Positions 1 through 5,931 of a stretch of 5,937 bases of DNA are shown here, piece by piece (positions within the stretch are counted from its first letter, which is position 1; every line of letters starts with the position of its first letter). The notes beneath the pieces were generated by a model, which did not search any database, was not told where the DNA came from, and worked only from the letters and a program-made list of their open reading frames with translations. A program made the position numbers and the translations under genes. Source of the DNA: an uncultured Azospirillum sp. (GTDB lineage Bacteria > Pseudomonadota > Alphaproteobacteria > RF32 > CAG-239); contig CANDEX010000084.1 in the NCBI GenBank assembly GCA_947383875.1, forward strand, positions 1 through 5,937. The letters are read 5' to 3'.

Positions 1-458
1 AGTGGTCAAGTAGTTATTGTGATACACCGGGATTACAAAATTGTACTGCTACAGAAATTCCATATGGTACAAATTTAACCCCGATTACTTGTGGTGTTGA
101 TGGCCGATTGAATACCAATGCGATATTGGCAAGTACTTGTAACGGTACAACTTATGCCGCAACAGCGACCAATAATTATCAGCCTGCCGGCTGTACAAAA
201 GACTTCTGTAAAAAGAGCAAGTGGTTTTTACCCAGCATAAGAGATTTGCAGAATATTTATCTACAAAAAACACAAATTGATGCCTCTTTGACACTTTTGA
301 AGAGTAATGGTGCAACATATATAGGGACTAAATATTATTGGTCCTCTACTGAGAACAATAATAACCACGCGTGGAAATTCTATATGCATAATGGTACCAT
401 GAACCCCAACACTAAGAACCCTAACAATAACTCCGTCAGGCCGGTTCTCGCTTTTTAA
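1..458 (+). CDS. C-terminal part of a Cys-rich DUF1566/Lcl-like surface or exported protein (5' partial)
   Basis: The reading frame is open from base 3 to the TAA at 456-458 with no need for an internal start, so this is the last 151 residues of a gene that begins outside the window. The C-terminal half has the look of the DUF1566 / Lcl C-terminal domain: a W-F-L-P-S segment (about residues 74-78), a Y-W-S-S-T-E segment (112-117), an A-W-x-F stretch, and a final V-R-P-V-L-A-F. Six cysteines (residues 6, 14, 30, 46, 64, 69) precede or enter the domain and could form disulfides, which suits a periplasmic or extracellular location. Asn-rich loops (NNNN near 118-121 and NNN near 142-144) separate the conserved parts. 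In related bacteria such domains often sit on exported or pilin-like proteins; whether this one has a prepilin leader cannot be seen because the N-terminus is missing. The exact role is unknown. Confidence 0.75.
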   Translation, partial: WSSSYCDTPGLQNCTATEIPYGTNLTPITCGVDGRLNTNAILASTCNGTTYAATATNNYQPAGCTKDFCKKSKWFLPSIRDLQNIYLQKTQIDASLTLLKSNGATYIGTKYYWSSTENNNNHAWKFYMHNGTMNPNTKNPNNNSVRPVLAF

Positions 459-477
459 GATTGTCTTGTAAAAAAAT

Positions 478-505
478 AAGCCCGGATATTCCGGGCTTTA
501 AATTT
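478..505 (+). terminator. Hairpin terminator after the DUF1566-like gene
   Basis: A perfect 9-bp stem (478-486 with 490-498, core GCCCGG/CCGGGC) closes a 3-nt loop, 19 bases after the stop codon. It is followed by TTTAAATTT, a weak and interrupted U-tract. An A-run lies just upstream (471-476). It most likely ends the upstream transcript and separates it from the prepilin peptidase gene. Confidence 0.8.
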
Positions 506-570
506 GTGGAATTTAATTAAATCTTATGCTTTTATGTATAGACTGGCGGCATATTCAAAGGAGAATCGCG

Positions 571-1251
571 ATGTTTTATGTTTTCTTTGGTTTTTTATTT
601 GGGGTGTTTATTCCTTATATGGCGCGGCGCTTTGCCAAATTTATGCCGGCGACCCCCGGTTATGCCTTATATCGGTTAGTTTGGCCGGTTAAAACGGTTT
701 CCAATGAAAAGAAAAGAAGCAATCCCGATTACCAGAAACTGATGAGCGTTTATGTGATGCGCAGTTTGGGGTACGGTATTGTGACGGCTGCGGTTTCTTA
801 TGCGGCGGTTTTGAAATTCGGTTCCGCTTATATTTGGTGGTGTCTGGCTTTTATTTGGGTCTTGCTGTTATTGCAGGAAATTGATTATAAAACAATGTAT
901 CTTCCGGATATTTTAACGATGCCTTTGTTGTTAGCCGGATTTTTATATTCCGTATTGATTGGAGCTTGGGTTGGTCCGGCTGAAAGTTCAATCGGTGCTG
1001 TGGCCGGATATATCTTGCCGGTGGTGGCGAGTTTGTTTCTGGTTTGGAAAAATAAAGATGTGTTTGGGGGCGGGGATATTAAGCTCTTGGCTGCTGTCGG
1101 GGCATGGCTCGGAGTTGAACCGCTGCTGTATGTTGTTGTTTTGTCTTGTGCTGTTTTTGCCGGCTATGCTTTGCTGAAACGCCAGCGGTCAGGCGCATTC
1201 GGCCCGGCGATAACGGTAGCTGCAATAATTGTTGCATTTTATGTGCAATAA
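571..1251 (+). CDS. Type IV prepilin peptidase (A24 family), Cys-less short form
   Basis: This is an inner-membrane aspartic protease that would cleave the leader of type IV pilin-like or type II secretion pseudopilin precursors. The 226-residue product has about seven hydrophobic segments (roughly 1-16, 62-80, 86-101, 114-132, 141-158, 183-202, 209-225). Both catalytic aspartate motifs of the A24 family are present: I-D105-Y-K-x-x-Y-L-P-D113, and G-G-G-D169-I-K171 followed by the usual L-L-A-A-V-G-A-W-L-G. A late F-G-P segment (210-212) also fits. The ATG at 571 is chosen over an upstream in-frame ATG at 526 because AAAGGAG (557-563) lies 7 bases before it and the protein then starts with the expected hydrophobic segment. 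In bifunctional PilD-type enzymes the first cytoplasmic loop holds paired CxxC motifs and an N-methyltransferase region. Here that loop is short (about residues 19-58) and has no cysteine, so methylation is doubtful. The next gene follows after 47 bases without a terminator. Confidence 0.88.
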   Translation: MFYVFFGFLFGVFIPYMARRFAKFMPATPGYALYRLVWPVKTVSNEKKRSNPDYQKLMSVYVMRSLGYGIVTAAVSYAAVLKFGSAYIWWCLAFIWVLLLLQEIDYKTMYLPDILTMPLLLAGFLYSVLIGAWVGPAESSIGAVAGYILPVVASLFLVWKNKDVFGGGDIKLLAAVGAWLGVEPLLYVVVLSCAVFAGYALLKRQRSGAFGPAITVAAIIVAFYVQ

Positions 1252-1298
1252 GTTAAAATCATCATCTATCAAAGATTGCGTAATTAAGGATATTGACA

Positions 1299-2015
1299 AT
1301 GATTAAAAAAGCCTGGGAAAAAGATAAGCGTAAAGTCAAAAAATTGGTTGAAGGCAAAAGTTTTGACTATTTTATCCTGTTTTTGATTTGTGTGGATGCC
1401 GTGGCTCTGGGGTTTATGACTTCAGACATTGCTAATGTTTTCTTTGATAATGCTTTGTTTATTCTTGACCGGTTGTGCATGGCTATCTTTATCATGGAAA
1501 TGCTGATGAAGATTTATGCTTACGGCAAGAGCTTTTTCAAAAAAGGCTGGAATGTTTTTGATTTGATTGTTGTCGCGGTTTCTTCGTTGCCGTTTGCCAG
1601 CTATTTCATTGTATTGAGAACGTTCCGCTTGTTCCGCTCTTTGAAATATGTTAACCGTTTTTCCCGTCTTAAATCTATTATCAATACATTTATTGCTTTG
1701 CTGCCGATTTTTGTTGCAATGCTGGCAGTGTTTGCCGTTTTCTTCTATGTCTTTGCGATTATTGCAGTTTGTTTGTTCGGGGATATCTTTGTCGAGTTTG
1801 CATCGCTTGGGGATTCATTATTTACGTTGTTGCAAGTCTTCACGCTGGATGGTTGGGCATCTAATATTGCCCGTCCGGTCATGTCTGTTTTCCCGCACGC
1901 GTGGTTCTTCTTTACCGCATTTGTTTTCATCTCGTTTCTTATTGTCATCAGCTTCCTGTTGAGTGCGATAGGCGAAGTGGTGCGGCGCGAGTTTCGTTTG
2001 AAATCTCGGCTTTAA
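1299..2015 (+). CDS. Voltage-gated cation channel, single 6-TM domain (bacterial Nav/Cav-like ion transporter)
   Basis: The product is 238 residues, the size of one six-helix channel domain, so a working channel would be a homotetramer in the inner membrane. Segments: S1 about 22-40, S2 51-73 (with E67 and K71), S3 84-101 (N85 and D88 in W-N-V-F-D), S4 103-125, S5 127-160, pore loop 170-187, S6 200-225. S4 carries R107, R110, R113 and K116 at every third position, then R120, R123 and K125: a classic voltage sensor. The selectivity filter reads T182-L-D-G-W-A-S188, where bacterial sodium channels usually have TLESW. The cytoplasmic tail after S6 is only about 14 residues, so the C-terminal coiled coil of NaChBac-type channels is absent. 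The ATG at 1299 is chosen over a TTG at 1293 because AAGGA (1286-1290) is 8 bases from the ATG but only 2 from the TTG. It is probably co-transcribed with the prepilin peptidase gene, with no obvious functional link. Confidence 0.88.
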   Translation: MIKKAWEKDKRKVKKLVEGKSFDYFILFLICVDAVALGFMTSDIANVFFDNALFILDRLCMAIFIMEMLMKIYAYGKSFFKKGWNVFDLIVVAVSSLPFASYFIVLRTFRLFRSLKYVNRFSRLKSIINTFIALLPIFVAMLAVFAVFFYVFAIIAVCLFGDIFVEFASLGDSLFTLLQVFTLDGWASNIARPVMSVFPHAWFFFTAFVFISFLIVISFLLSAIGEVVRREFRLKSRL

Positions 2016-2020
2016 AATAA

Positions 2021-2052
2021 AAAAGTCCCCGCAAGATGGCGGGGATTTTTTT
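2021..2052. terminator. Bidirectional intrinsic terminator between convergent genes
   Basis: A 7-bp stem (TCCCCGC 2026-2032 with GCGGGGA 2039-2045) and a 6-nt loop are followed by seven T on the + strand (2046-2052). They are preceded by an A-rich run (2016-2024) that becomes a U-tract on the - strand. It begins 5 bases after the channel stop codon and lies 10 bases beyond the end of the convergent - strand gene, so it can end both transcripts. Confidence 0.93.
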
Positions 2053-2062
2053 GATTGGCGAA

Positions 2063-2662
2063 TTACGCTTGGGTAAGGCTTATGCAGAGTTTGAATATTG
2101 CCTTGACCGTTTCCTTGGCTTCCAGATAGTTGAACGCGTTGGTTTGTAAGCTGTCGTTGTAACAAATCATTGTGCGGAAGACCAGGTTAATGGTGGGGCA
2201 GTCAACGCCGCTGCTGGTAATTTTGGGGTCGCTGTCATCATCAATGATTGATTCGTTGATGGCTGTTATCATTTCATATTCCGCATTTGCGATTTGCTGA
2301 GGAATGATATAGCCGACTTTTCTCAACTCGTTGATGGCTTCCAGATAGCGAAGAGCTGTTTGGCGGCCGCTGACAAACGGAGAAGACGGTTGTTGGGCAA
2401 TCTGTTGCTGCAGTTTCCGGATATCTTCTTTCAACTGCATTTGAGTCAGACGTTTGAATTCTTCATGCGCCATATGTTTGTGGTCGCTGATGATTTCTTG
2501 CTGCTTGTTTCCGTCTGTGACAAATCCGTTCATGTGTTTTTCCATTTCTGAATTTTTGCCGAAGCGGGTTTGCAGAATGTTAAAGTAGCGTTTTGTCACC
2601 TCAGGGTTAAAGGTAAGTTTGTAGCCGATAGCCTCAAACATCATAAGTTGTAATTTTTCCAT
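2063..2662 (-). CDS. Uncharacterised cytoplasmic protein, 199 residues, with central helical/coiled-coil region
   Basis: I do not recognise this protein. It has no signal peptide and no membrane segment. A Gln/Lys/Glu-rich stretch at about 62-91 (ending L-Q-Q-Q-I-A-Q-Q) looks helical and may form a coiled coil. It is followed by a P-S-S-P linker (92-95) and a second, probably helical part. An acidic D-D-D-S-D patch lies at 141-145, and the three cysteines (155, 167, 193) are scattered. That it is a real gene is supported by its length, by having its own side of a bidirectional terminator, and by a plausible promoter at 2709-2736. The ATG at 2662 has no clear Shine-Dalgarno sequence; only an AT-rich leader precedes it. 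An out-of-frame ATG five bases upstream would make an 8-codon ORF whose TGA overlaps the Met codons at residues 7-8, so a start there is possible. The gene is divergent from groES across a region with an operator-like palindrome. Confidence 0.75.
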   Translation of the reverse strand: MEKLQLMMFEAIGYKLTFNPEVTKRYFNILQTRFGKNSEMEKHMNGFVTDGNKQQEIISDHKHMAHEEFKRLTQMQLKEDIRKLQQQIAQQPSSPFVSGRQTALRYLEAINELRKVGYIIPQQIANAEYEMITAINESIIDDDSDPKITSSGVDCPTINLVFRTMICYNDSLQTNAFNYLEAKETVKAIFKLCISLTQA

Positions 2663-2695
2663 TTCATTTATTTTAATAGTTAAACATAATTGTAT

Positions 2696-2716
2696 CTTAT
2701 CTTTGTCTAAGATAAG
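2696..2716. promoter_or_regulatory. Perfect 8-bp inverted repeat, candidate operator
   Basis: CTTATCTT (2696-2703) and AAGATAAG (2709-2716) are exact reverse complements separated by TGTCT. The site covers the proposed -10 box and likely start point of the - strand gene. Because transcription would begin near the middle of the repeat, the RNA would hold only one arm, so a DNA-binding repressor site is more likely than an RNA hairpin. A related half-site (TTATCTT, 2721-2727) follows on the + strand. The cognate regulator is unknown. Confidence 0.5.
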
Positions 2717-2736
2717 CTTTTTATCTTTTTTGTCAA
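2709..2736 (-). promoter_or_regulatory. Candidate sigma-70-type promoter for the 199-residue gene
   Basis: Read on the - strand, a perfect TTGACA (2736-2731) is followed after 16 bases by TATCTT (2714-2709), matching TATAAT at four of six positions. It would give a leader of about 40 bases before the ATG at 2662. The -10 box lies inside the inverted repeat at 2696-2716, which suggests repression. Confidence 0.45.
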
Positions 2737-2776
2737 AAAGTTTTTTCTATAAATTGCAATAAAACGTGTCTTCATG

Positions 2777-2805
2777 CTTGACAAATTTTGTTTTGATACC
2801 TAACT
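2777..2805 (+). promoter_or_regulatory. Candidate heat-shock-type promoter of groESL
   Basis: CTTGAC at 2777-2782 fits the -35 of both sigma-70 and RpoH promoters. Sixteen bases later CCTAACT (2799-2805) resembles the CYTATnT-like -10 of alphaproteobacterial RpoH promoters at all but one defined position, while no good TATAAT lies at 16-18 bases. The -10 overlaps a small inverted repeat, CTAAC (2800-2804) with GTTAG (2810-2814). No CIRCE site (TTAGCACTC-N9-GAGTGCTAA), the HrcA operator found before many groESL operons, is present between 2663 and 2841. This suggests control by RpoH rather than HrcA; the assignment is inference. Confidence 0.45.
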
Positions 2806-2841
2806 AAAGGTTAGATATTTAAAACTTATGAGGAGTTGACA

Positions 2842-3129
2842 ATGAAAATTAAACCACTGCACGACCGTGTCTTGATTAAACGTGTTGAAGAAGTTACCAA
2901 AACTGCTGGCGGAATTATTATTCCCGATACGGCAAAAGAAAAACCCAGCGAAGGCATAGTTGAAGCAGTTGGCAATGGTTTTCGCGCTGAAGACGGAAAA
3001 ATCATTCCGATGAGCGTTAAAGAAGGCGATAAAGTTTTGTTTGGCAAGTGGTCCGGAACGGAAGTTAAAATTGATGGTGAAACCCGCCTGATTATGAAAG
3101 AATCGGATATTTTGGGAATTATTGAATAG
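2842..3129 (+). CDS. groES: Co-chaperonin GroES (Cpn10)
   Basis: GroES forms the seven-membered lid that closes the GroEL folding chamber in the cytoplasm. The 95-residue product has the normal family length. It starts [12 protein letters not shown], and carries the mobile loop at about 16-34 with G-G-I-I-I-P-D (23-29), whose hydrophobic triple contacts the GroEL apical domain. It ends in the usual E-S-D-I-L-G-I-I-E. The ATG at 2842 is preceded by AGGAG (2831-2835) with a 6-base gap; a TTG two codons earlier is too close to that site. The stop is followed by groEL after 29 bases, the standard groES-groEL operon order. Confidence 0.98.
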   Translation: MKIKPLHDRVLIKRVEEVTKTAGGIIIPDTAKEKPSEGIVEAVGNGFRAEDGKIIPMSVKEGDKVLFGKWSGTEVKIDGETRLIMKESDILGIIE

Positions 3130-3134
3130 TTTAG

Positions 3135-4805
<1,671 letters not shown>

Positions 4806-4806
4806 T

Positions 4807-4929
4807 AAAACCAGTCTGACTGAAAACTAGAGCGGTTTAGTGCGGTTTCGAAAAATTCACGTACTGTTGTGTACGCTAAAATTTTTCTTACCTTCTAAAC
4901 CGCTCTATTTTCCTACTCAGATTGGTTTT
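4807..4929 (+). terminator. groEL terminator hairpin with a nested palindrome in its loop
   Basis: Starting one base after the groEL stop codon, AAAACCAGTCTGA (4807-4819) pairs with TCAGATTGGTTTT (4917-4929) over 13 positions, one of them G-U. A second short stem, GAAAA (4822-4826) with TTTTC (4908-4912), sits inside. The remaining apex (about 4827-4907) is filled by an 80-bp palindrome listed separately. Without that segment, and keeping one TA, the flanks would form a compact hairpin ending in TTTT. This supports an original intrinsic terminator that was later expanded. The U-tract is short. Confidence 0.6.
4828..4907. repeat. 80-bp palindromic element bounded by TA, MITE-like
   Basis: The ends TAGAGCGGTTTAG (4828-4840) and CTAAACCGCTCTA (4895-4907) are perfect 13-bp inverted repeats. 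Inside lie further paired arms: GGT/ACC (4844-4846 with 4890-4892), GAAAAATT/AATTTTTC (4850-4857 with 4880-4887) and CGTAC/GTACG (4860-4864 with 4871-4875), around the loop TGTTGT. The outermost TA on each side is what a TA target duplication would look like, as with IS630/Tc1-mariner-type elements and the MITEs derived from them. GCGGTTT also occurs twice in direct orientation at the left end (4832-4838, 4842-4848). It encodes no protein. It could instead be a clade-specific REP-like repeat or only a complex terminator; one copy cannot decide. Confidence 0.5.
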
Positions 4930-4930
4930 C

Positions 4931-5153
4931 TATGTGCGTATTGGCGAGATTGTTCATTTTTGAGTTCTGGCTCTAAATTTTTACTATTTGCCTCGTTCTT
5001 TGACTTTTAATGCTTTTAGCTTTGTGCTTTTGTTTATTTTAAAATTATCTTATTTTTCTATTCAGTCTTAGTTTATTTCTTTCTAATTCATTTGCTCTGC
5101 TAACGTTATTTTAAATCGTTTATGTTTTCATTAGATGAAAATGGGGAGCGTTT
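4931..5153. other. T-rich spacer between groEL and the phosphatase gene
   Basis: No credible gene, RNA gene or strong promoter is visible. The + strand is strikingly T-rich: bases 4981-5040 contain 36 T against 7 A. A TTGACT at 5000-5005 has no good -10 partner at normal spacing. The end of the spacer holds a small hairpin (5125-5141) and a Shine-Dalgarno sequence for the next gene. The promoter of the phosphatase gene presumably lies here but I cannot place it. Confidence 0.5.
5125..5141 (+). promoter_or_regulatory. Small hairpin immediately before the phosphatase ribosome-binding site
   Basis: TTTTCAT (5125-5131) and ATGAAAA (5135-5141) form a perfect 7-bp stem with a TAG loop. It ends two bases before GGGGAG (5143-5148), which is the likely ribosome-binding site for the ATG at 5154. 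A stem this close could influence ribosome access, but it is AT-rich and weak, so chance is a fair alternative. Confidence 0.3.
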
Positions 5154-5774
5154 ATGAAAAAGCATTTTTATATTTTTCGACATGGGCAGACGATTTGGAA
5201 TGCCGAAGGGCGTCCTCAGGGACAGCATGAGTATCCGGTGCCTTTAACGATGGATGGTCGTGAACAAGCTCAAAAGCTGGCAGAAAAGTTACAGGATAAA
5301 AAGATTAAGCTGATTATCAGTTCGGATTTATTGCGGGCACAGCAGACGGGTGAAATTGTTGCTCAGGCTTTAAACGTTCCGGTTAAGCTTGACAGGCGGT
5401 TGCGTGAGGTTGATTATGGAATTTTGAATGGATTGTATACGATTGAACGCGAAGAAGTTTATCCTGATTTTAAAAAATCTTATGAAGATTCGACTATTCC
5501 GTTTCCCGAGGGGGAGAGTTTACGTCAGGTTGCTTTGCGATTAATTGAGGTTATTAAAGATGCCTGTCGTGATTATACTTATCGAACCATTGGCTTATCT
5601 TCTCATGGGCATGCCATTACTTCTTTGATTGAAGAAGTTTTTGGTTATCAGGTTCAGAGAGTGGAAAATTGTGACTATGTCCATATTACATATGACTTGG
5701 AGAAAGATAAATTTGAGGGGGTAGAACTGCCGCAAAGGCGCGAAATATATAAGCAGGCCATTCCGAATTATTAA
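5154..5774 (+). CDS. Histidine phosphatase family protein (phosphoglycerate mutase-like)
   Basis: This is a 206-residue cytoplasmic enzyme of the histidine phosphatase superfamily, which transfers or removes phosphate through a phosphohistidine. The signature R9-H10-G11-Q-T-x-x-N lies at the N-terminus, with H10 the likely nucleophile. R61 in S-S-D-L-L-R-A-Q-Q-T, E85 in R-E-V-D-Y-G and H151 in S-S-H-G-H complete the expected active site. The length and the L-R-E-x-x-Y-G segment fit the small phosphatase branch (GpmB/PhoE/CobC-like) better than the larger cofactor-dependent glycolytic mutase. The substrate cannot be told from the sequence: phosphoglycerate, a nucleoside or sugar phosphate, or alpha-ribazole phosphate are all known in the family. 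The start is supported by GGGAG (5144-5148) five bases upstream. No neighbour indicates a pathway, and no clear GC-rich terminator follows it before the tRNA. Confidence 0.92.
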   Translation: MKKHFYIFRHGQTIWNAEGRPQGQHEYPVPLTMDGREQAQKLAEKLQDKKIKLIISSDLLRAQQTGEIVAQALNVPVKLDRRLREVDYGILNGLYTIEREEVYPDFKKSYEDSTIPFPEGESLRQVALRLIEVIKDACRDYTYRTIGLSSHGHAITSLIEEVFGYQVQRVENCDYVHITYDLEKDKFEGVELPQRREIYKQAIPNY

Positions 5775-5806
5775 AAATGTAATTTTTTTGCAAAAAATGT
5801 AATTTT
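5773..5806 (+). repeat. 14-bp direct repeat overlapping the phosphatase stop codon
   Basis: AAAAATGTAATTTT occurs exactly at 5773-5786 and 5793-5806, 20 bases apart (about two helical turns). The first copy includes the last two bases of the TAA stop. Between and across them runs the self-complementary TTTTTTGCAAAAAA (5784-5797). It may be a binding site, a weak AT hairpin, or slippage in AT-rich DNA. Confidence 0.5.
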
Positions 5807-5856
5807 ATGCTTGCAATTTATTTTGAATGTGGTAATTAATATTTCGTTCTAGCGAT

Positions 5857-5931
5857 GCGGGCGTAGCTCAGGGGTAGAGCGCAACCTTGCCAAGGTTGAT
5901 GTCGAGGGTCCGAATCCCTTCGCCCGCTCCA
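5857..5931 (+). tRNA. tRNA-Gly (anticodon GCC)
   Basis: A complete cloverleaf can be drawn: acceptor GCGGGCG (5857-5863) with CGCCCGC (5921-5927), D stem GCTC/GAGC (5866-5869, 5877-5880), anticodon stem CAACC/GGTTG (5882-5886, 5894-5898) with loop TTGCCAA and anticodon GCC at 5889-5891, and T stem GAGGG/CCCTT (5904-5908, 5916-5920) including one G-U pair. The discriminator base is U5928 and the CCA end is encoded (5929-5931). The T loop reads TCCGAAT, so the base at standard position 55 is C instead of the nearly universal U. The tRNA reads GGC and GGU codons. No clear promoter could be placed in the AT-rich 82 bases upstream, so it may also be reached by read-through from the phosphatase gene. 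Confidence 0.96.

Noticed and set aside
85..318. Open frame on the - strand, 77 codons
   Set aside because: Antisense to the DUF1566-like gene, whose frame is open from the window edge and matches a known domain; no ribosome-binding site or domain is seen.
108..458. Complete small gene starting at the TTG at 108
   Set aside because: The same frame stays open to base 3 with in-character Cys-rich sequence and there is no Shine-Dalgarno site before 108, so it is the tail of a longer gene.
526..570. 15-residue N-terminal extension of the prepilin peptidase
   Set aside because: The extension is not hydrophobic, and the good ribosome-binding site lies inside it, just before the ATG at 571.
504..692. 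62-codon + strand ORF overlapping the prepilin peptidase start
   Set aside because: Out of frame with the real gene and lacking a ribosome-binding site; its end lies inside the peptidase coding sequence.
1818..2165. 115-codon - strand ORF across the convergent terminator
   Set aside because: It runs through the bidirectional terminator and is antisense to the channel and in another frame of the unknown gene.
2663..2841. CIRCE/HrcA operator before groES
   Set aside because: Neither TTAGCACTC nor GAGTGCTAA is present; the only repeats are the CTTATCTT palindrome and the short CTAAC/GTTAG pair.
4841..4894. Riboswitch or small RNA within the groEL downstream palindrome
   Set aside because: The structure is a nearly continuous hairpin with no conserved aptamer-like core that I recognise; a terminator or MITE explains it more simply.
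4995..5030. Sigma-70 promoter with TTGACT at 5000-5005
   Set aside because: No hexamer resembling TATAAT lies 16-18 bases downstream.
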